Made by a program: the position numbers and the translations under genes. Shown piece after piece: positions 53,413 to 61,612 of a stretch of DNA of 63,328 nucleotides. This stretch comes from Candidatus Desantisbacteria bacterium CG1_02_38_46 (GTDB taxonomy: Bacteria; Desantisbacteria; UBA1551; UBA1559): NCBI GenBank assembly GCA_001871015.1, contig MNUO01000005.1, forward strand, positions 1 to 63,328. The letters are read 5' to 3'. A model generated the notes under the pieces. That model was not told where the DNA came from. It made no database searches and saw nothing but the letters and a program-made list of their open reading frames with translations. The first letter of the stretch is position 1. Each line of letters starts with the position of its first letter.

Positions 53413-54035
53413 AAAAGACTATTATTTTTATGTCTTTTGTATTTTGTCTTCTGTCATTTGTTATCTGTCATCTGGCATCTGGCGAAGCAAATGTAATAGA
53501 GCGTATTGTTGTCAGGGTGAATGATGAAGTGATATTTCAAAGTGAATTTGAAGATTATGTGCGGATTGTTCGGGCCCAGACAGGTCTTACGGAAAAGGGG
53601 GATGAAGTAAAAAAGAAAATACTGGACCAGTTGATTGAAGAAAAAATTTTCCTGCAAGAAATTGAAAAAGAAGGGATAGAGGTAGAAGAAGACGAAATAA
53701 AAATAGCACTTCAGAACCTGAAGGATAAATTTCCTACAAAGGAGGAATTCAACAGAGAACTAATAAAACAGGGGCTTACAGTAATTGAATTGCAGGATAA
53801 CCTGAGGAAACAATTGAAAATTCTAAAATTGATTGAGAAAAATGTGAAGAGAAAAATTCAGGTGACAAGCAAAGAAGTGAAGGAATATTATTTTCAACAA
53901 AAGGATAAAATTAAAAAGAGCGAGGAGGAAGCAGGAGACGAAATAAGAAATTTACTTTTCGATAGAAAGTTTAATGACATTTTTACGAAGTGGGTGGAGA
54001 AATTAAAGAAGGATGCAGTCATCGAGATTAAATAA
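53409..54035 (+). CDS. SurA-like periplasmic chaperone fragment
   Basis: The 208-residue protein has a signal sequence (MKKTIIFMSFVFCLLSFVIC, cut near SGEA) and the SurA N-terminal fold (VNDEVIFQSEFEDYVRIVR), but no parvulin domain. It starts at GTG 53409 overlapping the PpiC gene. It may pair with that protein as a split chaperone/isomerase. Alone it should act as a chaperone only. Confidence 0.85.
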   Translation: MKKTIIFMSFVFCLLSFVICHLASGEANVIERIVVRVNDEVIFQSEFEDYVRIVRAQTGLTEKGDEVKKKILDQLIEEKIFLQEIEKEGIEVEEDEIKIALQNLKDKFPTKEEFNRELIKQGLTVIELQDNLRKQLKILKLIEKNVKRKIQVTSKEVKEYYFQQKDKIKKSEEEAGDEIRNLLFDRKFNDIFTKWVEKLKKDAVIEIK

Positions 54036-54052
54036 GGAAGGTAACAGTCAGA

Positions 54053-55054
54053 ATGGAAAAACCAATAATTGGTATTACAATGGGTGATGCTGCTGGCATA
54101 GGTCCGGAGGTAATTGCCAGAGCTATGTCTGATAGAACAATTTACAAGGTTTGTTGTCCACTTGTTATTGGTAATCCCCAGGTTATGGAAGAAGCATTTA
54201 AGATAGTCAAGAAAAAAGGGAAAGTCCACTCCATTAAAAAAATACCTGATGCACAATTTCGATATAATAATATAGATGTATTAGTTTTACCAGATGCAAA
54301 AATAGACAACCTCGTAAAGGGACAAATTAACATTTCAGCAGCCAGGGCATCAGTTTTTTATATAAAAGAGGCGACCACGCTTGCCATGAAGAAGGATTTG
54401 TCTGCGATAGTCACAGGTCCTATAAATAAAATGGCGATAAGGAAAGCTGGTTTCTATTTTGATGGACATACTGAGTTCCTCGCACAGATGACAAATACCC
54501 GGCGATATGCAATGATGTTTATAGGAGGAGGTCTTTATGTGGTGCTTGTGACTACACATCTTCCTCTTAAGAGGATAGGAAACTTTATCATACGGGAAAA
54601 AGTGCTGAAGATTATAAAATTGACCAGTGAAATTATGGAAACATATTTTAAAATTAAAAATCCCAAAATTGGTGTTGGGGGATTGAACCCACATGCTGGA
54701 GAATCAGGTGTATTCGGACAGGAGGAAATCAAGGAAATTACACCTGCTATAAATGAGGCAAGAGAGAAAGGCATAAATGCAGTGGGACCTATTTCTCCTG
54801 ATATACTTTTTTTTAAAGCAAAGAAGAAAGAATTTGATGTCGTGATTGCAATGTATCATGACCAGGGATTGATTCCCATAAAGATGATAGATTTTGAAAA
54901 GACGGTGAATCTTACTATAGGATTGCCGTTTATTCGAACATCGGTTGACCATGGTGTTGCATATGATATTGCTGGCAAAGGAATAGCCAGTCATCTCAGT
55001 ATGGTGCAGGCAATTAAGTTAGCGGCAAAATTGTCCACCGTGAAATTTTCTTGA
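54053..55054 (+). CDS. pdxA: 4-hydroxythreonine-4-phosphate dehydrogenase
   Basis: PdxA works in pyridoxal phosphate synthesis. The 333-residue protein has GITMGDAAGIGPEVIARA at the start, FDGHTEFLA near 140, GLNPHAGESG near 207 and YHDQGLIPIKMI near 268. Length and motifs are complete. It overlaps the open frame of rsmA by 4 bases. Confidence 0.95.
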   Translation: MEKPIIGITMGDAAGIGPEVIARAMSDRTIYKVCCPLVIGNPQVMEEAFKIVKKKGKVHSIKKIPDAQFRYNNIDVLVLPDAKIDNLVKGQINISAARASVFYIKEATTLAMKKDLSAIVTGPINKMAIRKAGFYFDGHTEFLAQMTNTRRYAMMFIGGGLYVVLVTTHLPLKRIGNFIIREKVLKIIKLTSEIMETYFKIKNPKIGVGGLNPHAGESGVFGQEEIKEITPAINEAREKGINAVGPISPDILFFKAKKKEFDVVIAMYHDQGLIPIKMIDFEKTVNLTIGLPFIRTSVDHGVAYDIAGKGIASHLSMVQAIKLAAKLSTVKFS

Positions 55055-55068
55055 AAAAATCCGCAGCG

Positions 55069-55956
55069 ATGAACTCCTTACTTCAAATTACAAAGTTGCT
55101 TTTACATAAGCAGGGGATAAGAGTAAGGAAATATTTGGGACAGAATTTTCTTATTGATGAGGAAGTGTTACACAAGATAATTGAAGCTGTAAATTTATCT
55201 CCAGATGATTTTGTCCTGGAGATTGGAGCGGGACCGGGTATTTTAACAAAGGAGATTGCTAAAAGAGTAAAAAGAGTCATTGCTATTGAGCTTGACCAGA
55301 ATTTAATCAAAACATTAAGGGAAAATTTAAAGAATTACCCCGGCGTGGAAATAATAAAAGGGGATGTGCTCAGGTTGAATCTTAAATCCCTTTTTCCAGC
55401 AAATATCCCTGTTAAGATAATCGCCAATCTTCCTTATTATATTACCACTCCAATAATTATGCATCTTTTAGAGCAGAAATTCCCACCTTTTACGAGGTTA
55501 GTTATTATGGTTCAAAAGGAAGTGGGATTAAGGATTGTTGCTTCTCCCAAATCCGCAGACTCTGGAGTACTTTCAGTTATCCTGCAATACTATTCTAAAC
55601 CGGAATTAATCTCTATTGTGCCACGGAAAGCTTTTTTTCCTTCACCGAAGGTAGATTCTGCTATTGTGAGATTGACCATACGGAAAAACCCACCTGTCCA
55701 AGTAGTAAATGAAAACTTATTTTTTAAGGTAGTTAGAGCTTCTTTCAGTCATCGTCGCAAGACTCTAACAAATTCATTATTAAAGAGCCAGTTGGGACTT
55801 GATAAAGAAAAAATTACACAGTTGTTAGCAGATGCTCATATAGAGCCTGATTTGAGAGCACAATCTTTAAGTTTACAGAATTTTGCTCACCTGGCAAATA
55901 CATTGATAAAAACCACAGGGGCACAGAGACATCGATATTGTAACTCAGGACTTTAG
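55069..55956 (+). CDS. rsmA: 16S rRNA adenine dimethyltransferase (KsgA)
   Basis: The enzyme dimethylates two adenines near the 3' end of 16S rRNA. The protein has GQNFLIDEEVL near 24, the SAM site LEIGAGPGILTKEI near 51, IELDQNL, and NLPYYITTPIIM near 120. I start at ATG 55069, closest to the family N-terminus; a TTG at 55051 overlaps pdxA. The last five residues (CNSGL) and the stop are coded by an R1 repeat, so the C-terminus was reshaped by the insertion. Confidence 0.94.
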   Translation: MNSLLQITKLLLHKQGIRVRKYLGQNFLIDEEVLHKIIEAVNLSPDDFVLEIGAGPGILTKEIAKRVKRVIAIELDQNLIKTLRENLKNYPGVEIIKGDVLRLNLKSLFPANIPVKIIANLPYYITTPIIMHLLEQKFPPFTRLVIMVQKEVGLRIVASPKSADSGVLSVILQYYSKPELISIVPRKAFFPSPKVDSAIVRLTIRKNPPVQVVNENLFFKVVRASFSHRRKTLTNSLLKSQLGLDKEKITQLLADAHIEPDLRAQSLSLQNFAHLANTLIKTTGAQRHRYCNSGL

Positions 55957-56070
55957 TTTTGATATGTAACTCAGGACTTTAGTCCTGATATCAAAACTAA
56001 AGTTTTGAGTTACAACTTTCTCTATATCAAAACTAAAGTTTTGAGTTACAACTTTCTCTATGACTCCGTG
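55916..56070. repeat. R1 cluster (4 hairpins) flanked by inverted R8 sequences
   Basis: The R1 hairpins are CAGGAC-TTTA-GTTTTG, CAGGAC-TTTA-GTCCTG and twice CAAAAC-TAAA-GTTTTG. They are bracketed by aaccacaggggcacagagac on the left and, in inverted form, tttctctatgactccgtggt on the right. The left flank and the first hairpin are inside the rsmA coding end. Confidence 0.88.
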
Positions 56071-56089
56071 GTTATGCGGGAGGTATTTC

Positions 56090-58669
56090 ATGAAAGCAGT
56101 GATTATGGCTGGTGGTTTCGGGACTCGACTTCGTCCGCTTACCTGCACTATTCCAAAACCTCTGGTACCAATGCTCAATAATCCAATAATGGAACATATA
56201 GTGAGATTATTGAGGAGATATAATTTTAAAGATATTATTATGCTTCTGCATTACCAGGGGGAAATTATTAAGGACTATTTTGAAGACGGCAAGGATATGG
56301 GCGTTAAAATTTCATATGTAGAAGAAGAGGAGGACCTTGGAACCGCAGGGAGTGTAAAAAATGCCCAGAAGTTTTTAACAGAACCATTTTTAGTAATAAG
56401 CGGAGATATAATTACTGACTTTGACCTTTCAAAAATTGTTGATTTTCATAATGGGAAAAAATCTCCACTTACCATAACCCTTACACGGGTGAAGAATCCC
56501 CTTGAATTCGGGATTGTGCTCACAAAAAAAAATGGAAGGATAGATAGATTCTTAGAAAAGCCCAGCTGGGGCGAAGTTTTCAGTGATACAATTAACACAG
56601 GGATATATGTTATTCAGCCCGAAGTTTTAGAATACATCCCGAAGAGTAAGGAATTTGATTTTAGTAAAAATTTATTTCCTCTGCTGATGGAAAAAGGTTT
56701 CCAGCTTTTTGGATATATAGCCAGCGGATACTGGCGCGACATAGGAAATATACCGGAATATCGCCTCGCACATTATGAAGCTTTACGAAAGGATATAAAA
56801 ATTGACCTTCCCGGTGTAAAATTGGGCGAAGTAGGCTCTGCCGAAAGTAGGCACTCTGCCAAAAGTAGGCACTCTGGAAGTGGAAGTGCAAGAGGCGAAA
56901 AAAATATCTGGTCAGGCAAGGAAACCATAATCGACCCTGCAGCAATCCTGAAAGGAACTGTGGTTATAGGGGACAATTGCGAGCTCAAAGGAAATGTAGA
57001 AATCTCTGATGCTGTTATCGGGAATAACTGTACTGTTGAAGATGGCGCCATCGTTAATAAATGTATCATATGGAATAATACATTGATTGGTAAGGGTGCG
57101 CATCTGAAAGAGAATGTTGTTGGAAAGAACTGTAAAATTGGGGATAAGGTTTTTATGGAAGAAGGAGCTATCATCGGAGATGACTGCCGCATCGGCGATG
57201 CCAGCCTCATCAGACAGGCAGTAAAAATTTGGCCTCATAAGGTTGTAGAGAAAGAGGCAATTGTTTCTTCAAGTCTTGTCTGGGGAGAAAAGTGGTCCAA
57301 ATCTCTCTTCGGTGCCTATGGAGTTACAGGGCTATCAAACACCGAGGTTACACCGGAATTTTCGGCTAAATTAGGCGCTGCATACGGTGCAACAATGGAA
57401 AAAGGCTCTTCTGTGATTACAAGTCGTGACAGCCATCGTTCATCCAGAATGATTAAACGCTCGTTTATTGCAGGATTGCTCTCCAGCGGGATAAATGTGG
57501 ACGATATAAGAGATATGCCTCTTCCAGTGGTCAGATACACTTTGCGGACTTCAAGAGAATATTGTGGTGGAATACATGTCCGAATGTCTCCTTATGACCC
57601 TCTGCTGATGGATATAAAGTTTCTTGATTCTTCAGGAATGGATATATCTTCAGGTAAGGAAAAATCTATTGAACGGCTTTTTTTCCGAGAGGATTTCAGA
57701 AGGGCGAACATAGAGGAGACGGGAAGTTTAGAAGTACCCTCCCGTATAGTTGAATACTATCGGGAAGGATTTCTGTCATTACTCGATACAGAATCAATAA
57801 AGAAAAGGAAGTTTAAAATAGTTATGGATTATGGTTTTTCAAGTGCAGCAAATATTTTTCCTTCAATTGTTGGGGAATTAGGTTGTGAAGTTATAGCACT
57901 GAATGCGTATACGAACGATAAAAAGGGAGCCAAGACCCTCGAAGAATTCAATAATTCTATTAAACAGTTATCCAACATTGTTGTAACATTGAAGGCAGAT
58001 ATTGGATTTCTGCTCGATACCGGTGCTGAGAAAATTTTCTTAGTTGATGAAGATGGTAGTATCCTGCCCGGAGATTTATCACTTGCTCTAATTTCTTTAT
58101 TAGTATTGAAGAGTCATTCGAATCCCAGAATCGCTGTACCTGTAACTGCCTCTTATGTAATTGAAAAGATGGCTGGTGAATATAATGCTTTAGTTTTGCG
58201 GACCAAAACTAATCCTTGTTCAATGATGGCAGTAGGTAGCTTGAAGGAAGTTGATTTTATAGGGGAAATTAAGGGGGGGTATATCTTCCCGCTGTTTCAG
58301 TCTGCTTTTGATGCAATGTTCTCCATTGGTAAAATTCTCGAATTGATTGCCAGAACCGGTATTCCTCTGAATCAACTTATCCCTTTGATTCCAAAAATTT
58401 GTATGGTCAGAGAACATGTATTCTGTCCATGGGAAACGAAAGGCAAAATTATGCGTCTTTTAATTGATGATACAAAAGATAAAAACAGGGAACTGATTGA
58501 AGGAATAAAGGTTTATGAAGAAGAAAAAAATAGTACACCCTGGGTTATTATTATACCTGATGAGGACCGCGCATTATTCCATGTGAATGCCGAGGCACAG
58601 ACTATAGAAGAAGCACAGGAATTGGCACGAAAATATGTTAGCAAAATTAAGGAGTGGCAAGGCGAATAA
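56090..58669 (+). CDS. Mannose-1-phosphate guanylyltransferase/phosphomannomutase-like fusion
   Basis: The 859-residue protein starts at ATG 56090 (MKAVIMAGGFGTRLRPLTC) with a nucleotidyltransferase domain (about 1-240), a left-handed beta-helix (about 275-385), and a phosphomannomutase-like domain (about 395-859). In the last, the catalytic TASHNP motif reads RMSPYDP (near 500), so mutase activity is doubtful. It likely makes NDP-mannose or a related sugar nucleotide for cell-surface glycans. Repeats code for a short Ser/Gly-rich linker near 247-267. V-ATPase C follows after two bases. Confidence 0.88.
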   Translation: MKAVIMAGGFGTRLRPLTCTIPKPLVPMLNNPIMEHIVRLLRRYNFKDIIMLLHYQGEIIKDYFEDGKDMGVKISYVEEEEDLGTAGSVKNAQKFLTEPFLVISGDIITDFDLSKIVDFHNGKKSPLTITLTRVKNPLEFGIVLTKKNGRIDRFLEKPSWGEVFSDTINTGIYVIQPEVLEYIPKSKEFDFSKNLFPLLMEKGFQLFGYIASGYWRDIGNIPEYRLAHYEALRKDIKIDLPGVKLGEVGSAESRHSAKSRHSGSGSARGEKNIWSGKETIIDPAAILKGTVVIGDNCELKGNVEISDAVIGNNCTVEDGAIVNKCIIWNNTLIGKGAHLKENVVGKNCKIGDKVFMEEGAIIGDDCRIGDASLIRQAVKIWPHKVVEKEAIVSSSLVWGEKWSKSLFGAYGVTGLSNTEVTPEFSAKLGAAYGATMEKGSSVITSRDSHRSSRMIKRSFIAGLLSSGINVDDIRDMPLPVVRYTLRTSREYCGGIHVRMSPYDPLLMDIKFLDSSGMDISSGKEKSIERLFFREDFRRANIEETGSLEVPSRIVEYYREGFLSLLDTESIKKRKFKIVMDYGFSSAANIFPSIVGELGCEVIALNAYTNDKKGAKTLEEFNNSIKQLSNIVVTLKADIGFLLDTGAEKIFLVDEDGSILPGDLSLALISLLVLKSHSNPRIAVPVTASYVIEKMAGEYNALVLRTKTNPCSMMAVGSLKEVDFIGEIKGGYIFPLFQSAFDAMFSIGKILELIARTGIPLNQLIPLIPKICMVREHVFCPWETKGKIMRLLIDDTKDKNRELIEGIKVYEEEKNSTPWVIIIPDEDRALFHVNAEAQTIEEAQELARKYVSKIKEWQGE
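56829..56890. repeat. Intragenic 16-bp tandem repeats in the sugar-nucleotide gene
   Basis: Three related units (aagtaggcactctgcc and variants) encode SAESRHSAKSRHSGSG between the nucleotidyltransferase and beta-helix domains. The unit ggca-ctc-tgcc is itself a short palindrome. Confidence 0.8.
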
Positions 58670-58671
58670 AA

Positions 58672-59640
58672 ATGGAACTGAGAGAAGATACAAGGTATAC
58701 ATATGCTGTGGCGAGAATCAGGGCATTAGAGACTCGTAGTCTTAATCTTGAAAAGATTCAAAGAATTGTTGATGCTGGCGATGCATCAACTGCCTGGCGG
58801 GAGACCGCGGGCTGGCATCTTTTACCAAAGGGTGAACTAAGCCCCGAGAATACCCAGACCGACCTGGAGAAATTTCTAATTGAGGAAATAAGATGTACAA
58901 ACAATTTATTCTCGTCTTTATCGAATGACCCTGAGTTGACCAATCTTTTTTTCTTGAAATATGATTTTCATAATTTGAAAATTTTGTTGAAAATATCTCC
59001 AGAATCTCTGGATGGAATGGTTAACCTCGGGTTAGTTCCTATCGAAAAATTAAAAGAATCGGTAATAGAGAGGAATTTCAGAGAATTACCTAAATTATTG
59101 CAGGAATCTATCAGAGAAATTCTAGAGCTAGTAAAAATTGACACCAATTTGCTTTATGGACGTCTGGATATGGTTGATATTATCCTTGATAAAAAAATGT
59201 TTGATTTAATTTTCAGAACGTTAAAAAGACATCCTGCTCCATCCTGTTCTTTCCTGAATATGCTTTTTCAAACTGAAGTTGATATCTGCAATCTAAATAT
59301 TTGCAGGCGTTTTAAACGCCTTCGCAGGAACAGAGATTTTTTGAATGAAGCTTTGTTACCGGGGGGAAAATTAGCTCTAAAATTTCTCCTGGAGAAATAC
59401 GAAAATAATGAATATGCTCCACTGAATGAATTTATAAACTTTCAAATCGCAACTTTCAAATTGCAGCTTAATAATCTCTACGAGTCCACTATTTATACTG
59501 CATTTGGATTGGAGCCGCTGGTTGCATTTTTGAAGAAAAGGGAAAAAGATGCGAAGATGATAAGAATGATAATCCTCGCCAAACTTCAGGGTTTGGCGCC
59601 AAAAGCCATATGGGGAGAAATTAATACAATCAATGAATAA
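58672..59640 (+). CDS. atpC: V/A-type ATP synthase subunit C
   Basis: Subunit C joins the rotor shaft to the membrane ring. The 322-residue protein has the family start (YTYAVARIRALETRSL), a long helical core, and a C-terminal EALLPGG signature near 230. I start at ATG 58672, two bases after the sugar-nucleotide stop; a GTG at 58654 is in frame. It is separated from A, B and D by 36 kb. A palindrome (GGCGTTT-T-AAACGCC) occurs inside it at 59306. Confidence 0.9.
   Translation: MELREDTRYTYAVARIRALETRSLNLEKIQRIVDAGDASTAWRETAGWHLLPKGELSPENTQTDLEKFLIEEIRCTNNLFSSLSNDPELTNLFFLKYDFHNLKILLKISPESLDGMVNLGLVPIEKLKESVIERNFRELPKLLQESIREILELVKIDTNLLYGRLDMVDIILDKKMFDLIFRTLKRHPAPSCSFLNMLFQTEVDICNLNICRRFKRLRRNRDFLNEALLPGGKLALKFLLEKYENNEYAPLNEFINFQIATFKLQLNNLYESTIYTAFGLEPLVAFLKKREKDAKMIRMIILAKLQGLAPKAIWGEINTINE
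59306..59320. repeat. Palindrome GGCGTTT-T-AAACGCC inside atpC
   Basis: A 15-base perfect inverted repeat within the conserved region of subunit C; it does not add length relative to the family pattern, so it is probably a chance or repeat-derived feature. Confidence 0.45.
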
Positions 59641-59938
59641 GGTTGCAGTTATAGGTGTAGAATCTTCGGTATTGGTATTTAAATTCCTGAATGTTGATGT
59701 ATTTCCAGTTAAAGATGCGAGAGGGTGCGTGGAAGTGTTAAGAAAAATTATTGGGAAATATTCAATCATCTTCATAGATGAACTTTTTATTGATGAGGCA
59801 AGTTCTCTTATAAGTGAATCTGACAGGGATATTGCTATGACGATAATCCCATTACCTTTGCAGGGAAGGTCCTCAGGGAACGCAGTAAAAAGAATCAAAG
59901 ATTTTATTAGAAAAGCAATGGGTATTTCTGTATCCTGA
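59633..59938 (+). CDS. atpF: V/A-type ATP synthase subunit F
   Basis: Subunit F is a small rotor-shaft protein. The 101-residue protein has the strand-helix order of the family (VAVIGVESSVLVFKFLNVDV, YSIIFIDELFI, MTIIPLPLQGRSSG). It overlaps subunit C by 8 bases. The stop lies beside a short ATCCC-GAA-GGGAT palindrome (59938-59950). Confidence 0.88.
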   Translation: MNKVAVIGVESSVLVFKFLNVDVFPVKDARGCVEVLRKIIGKYSIIFIDELFIDEASSLISESDRDIAMTIIPLPLQGRSSGNAVKRIKDFIRKAMGISVS

Positions 59939-59950
59939 TCCCGAAGGGAT
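59938..59950. repeat. Short palindrome ATCCC-GAA-GGGAT
   Basis: A 5-bp stem with 3-base loop directly after atpF. It has the loop GAA seen in the R6 palindrome at 40114 but a different stem; too weak to be a terminator. Confidence 0.45.
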
Positions 59951-60000
59951 GGCTTCGCTACTATTATGAACAATTTTTATATCAAATTTTCATTTTTTTC

Positions 60001-60028
60001 TTGCAATTTTTTAAAAATACATTATAAT
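60001..60028 (+). promoter_or_regulatory. Sigma-70 promoter
   Basis: TTGCAA (60001-60006) and TATAAT (60023-60028), 16 bases apart, lie upstream of the small basic protein gene. The spacing and the T/A-rich surroundings fit a strong promoter. Confidence 0.75.
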
Positions 60029-60080
60029 ATAAATTGTAGTAAAATGTTATTGTTCAGATTAAAAAAAGGGGGTGAGGAGA

Positions 60081-60215
60081 ATGGGAGAGGTTATTATGAA
60101 GAGTGCGGTAAAGAGAGAGAAGGGCTATATGTATTATGTGGACGGGAAAGGAAATCTTTGCCGCGCAAAGATGGCCCGTGGCGGAAAGAAAAAGAAAAAG
60201 AAAAAGAAAAGATAA
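60081..60215 (+). CDS. Very small lysine-rich basic protein
   Basis: The 44-residue frame starts at ATG 60081 after gggggtgagga and ends at 60215. The product is highly basic, with KREKGYMYYVDGKGNLCRA followed by KMARGGKKKKKKKKR. The tail resembles a nucleic-acid-binding tail. It has its own promoter and a strong terminator, so it is expressed as a single gene. I recall similar short proteins ending ARGG plus lysines in candidate phyla, but no function. Confidence 0.78.
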   Translation: MGEVIMKSAVKREKGYMYYVDGKGNLCRAKMARGGKKKKKKKKR

Positions 60216-60247
60216 TTGTAAGTGGCACAGGAGAAAAGGTGGTTTTG

Positions 60248-60290
60248 AATAGGGTTGGTATTTCGTAATGGGTACCAACCCTATTTTTAT
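60248..60290 (+). terminator. Rho-independent terminator
   Basis: A 13-bp perfect stem (AATAGGGTTGGTA / TACCAACCCTATT) with a 12-base loop is followed by TTTAT. It ends the transcript of the small basic protein. Confidence 0.82.
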
Positions 60291-60342
60291 AGAAACGATT
60301 AATGTGTTGTAACTCAAACCTTCTCGAAGAGTCCGATTGAAA

Positions 60343-60450
60343 TAATATCAGGGCTAAAGTCCTGAGTTACATATCAGGGCTAAAGCCCTGAGTTACATAT
60401 CAGGGCTAAAGCCCTGAGTTACATATCAGGACTAAAGTCCTGAGTTACAT
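60343..60450. repeat. R1 hairpin repeats, 4 tandem units
   Basis: Four units of atatcaggrctaaagycctg + agttac with stems CAGGGC/GTCCTG (one G-T pair), CAGGGC/GCCCTG twice and CAGGAC/GTCCTG, all TAAA loops. They fill the gap before cvpA. Confidence 0.92.
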
Positions 60451-60457
60451 AAATAAA

Positions 60458-60940
60458 ATGAACTGGTTGGATATAATTATCGTTGTGGGTTTAATCATTA
60501 ATGTCGTCATCAGTCTCAAGAGGGGACTGGTCAGGGAATTGTTCTCGGTGATGGGGATAATCCTCGGTGTTGTAATATCTAGCAGGTTTTACCAGGAACT
60601 TAACTGGTTTTCAGGACTAATAAAAAACCCTGGCATTGTGAAGGTTCTTTCTTTTATCTTGATTTTTCTTGGCGTGGCAATAATAGTAAACCTCACAGGG
60701 CTGGTATTGAATAAAATTTTTAAATGGTCGGCACTTGGAATGCTTGACCATCTGGGTGGTTTTATCTTTGGTTTCATAAAGGGAATTATGATAACTGGAA
60801 TAGTTCTTTTTTTGCTTGCAAAGTTTCCACCGATGTCTGAGATTATAAATAAATCTCCAGTTGCATCTGCAATTTTACGATTTGTGAATAATATAATAAC
60901 CTTAATCTGGAATAAACCCGAAATTACAGAATATATCTAA
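60458..60940 (+). CDS. CvpA-family membrane protein
   Basis: The 160-residue protein has about four membrane segments and the CvpA pattern (NWLDIIIVVGLIINVVISLKRGL, VREL, then LDHLGGFIFGFIKGI). The family is linked to colicin V production and envelope functions. It starts at ATG 60458, just after the R1 array. It is 6 bases before the next gene. Confidence 0.87.
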   Translation: MNWLDIIIVVGLIINVVISLKRGLVRELFSVMGIILGVVISSRFYQELNWFSGLIKNPGIVKVLSFILIFLGVAIIVNLTGLVLNKIFKWSALGMLDHLGGFIFGFIKGIMITGIVLFLLAKFPPMSEIINKSPVASAILRFVNNIITLIWNKPEITEYI

Positions 60941-60946
60941 AACAAA

Positions 60947-61612
60947 ATGAACAAAAAGAAAAATTTTTTCAAGACCGCAGAAGGGTTTGTTTTTATACTT
61001 GGAATAGTAGTTTTTATTTCAGGCTTTTTTATTCTTTATCCTGTGATTCAGGTTAACTGGAAAGGTATGCTGATGATGTTAATAACAGGCATTGCTGGTG
61101 GAAAAGGAGTTAGCATACCAGTTGGACTTGGAAAATCTTTACCGGAGTGGTTAGTATTTGTTGTTGCCGCATTGCAGGATATAGTTGCTGTTTTCTGGTT
61201 TTACCCATTCATAGTTCTTTTTAAAAATAAAGTTATTAAAGGAAAATTAATAGGCAATATAGTACAAAATGCCCAGTATACTGTAGATAAACACAAAAAT
61301 TGGCTGAAGCCATTTGGCGTGCTGGGCATTGGTTTTTTCGTGTGGATTCCACTCACCATGACAGGTCCCATCGTGGGTTCTGTATTTGGCCTCCTGCTTG
61401 GAATGAGTACGCCAGCTATTATGATTACTGTAACCGTTGCTGGTGTATTAAGCGCATTATGCTGGACTTATCTGTTTGATTTTATGTTTACCTGGGCAAG
61501 CAATGTAAATAAATATTTTCCTGCAATTGCCGTTATTGTTATCTTGGCGTTACTTTTGATTATTCGTCTTGAGGAAATATATAGAAAAAGAAAGTATGGT
61601 GAAACAGAATGA
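60947..61612 (+). CDS. Putative small multidrug export protein
   Basis: The 221-residue protein has about five membrane segments and a conserved-looking middle (KPFGVLGIGFFVWIPLTMTG, then GPIVGSVFGLLLGM), as in the PF06695 family. Substrate unknown. It overlaps the next gene by four bases (ATGA). Confidence 0.75.
   Translation: MNKKKNFFKTAEGFVFILGIVVFISGFFILYPVIQVNWKGMLMMLITGIAGGKGVSIPVGLGKSLPEWLVFVVAALQDIVAVFWFYPFIVLFKNKVIKGKLIGNIVQNAQYTVDKHKNWLKPFGVLGIGFFVWIPLTMTGPIVGSVFGLLLGMSTPAIMITVTVAGVLSALCWTYLFDFMFTWASNVNKYFPAIAVIVILALLLIIRLEEIYRKRKYGETE

Noticed and set aside
60185-60212. Poly-lysine run as a sequencing artefact
   Set aside because: The codons alternate AAG and AAA rather than a homopolymer, so a simple base-calling error is unlikely.
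59966-60268. 100-codon + frame overlapping the small basic protein
   Set aside because: It covers the promoter and terminator and its sequence is not protein-like; the 44-codon frame explains the region better.
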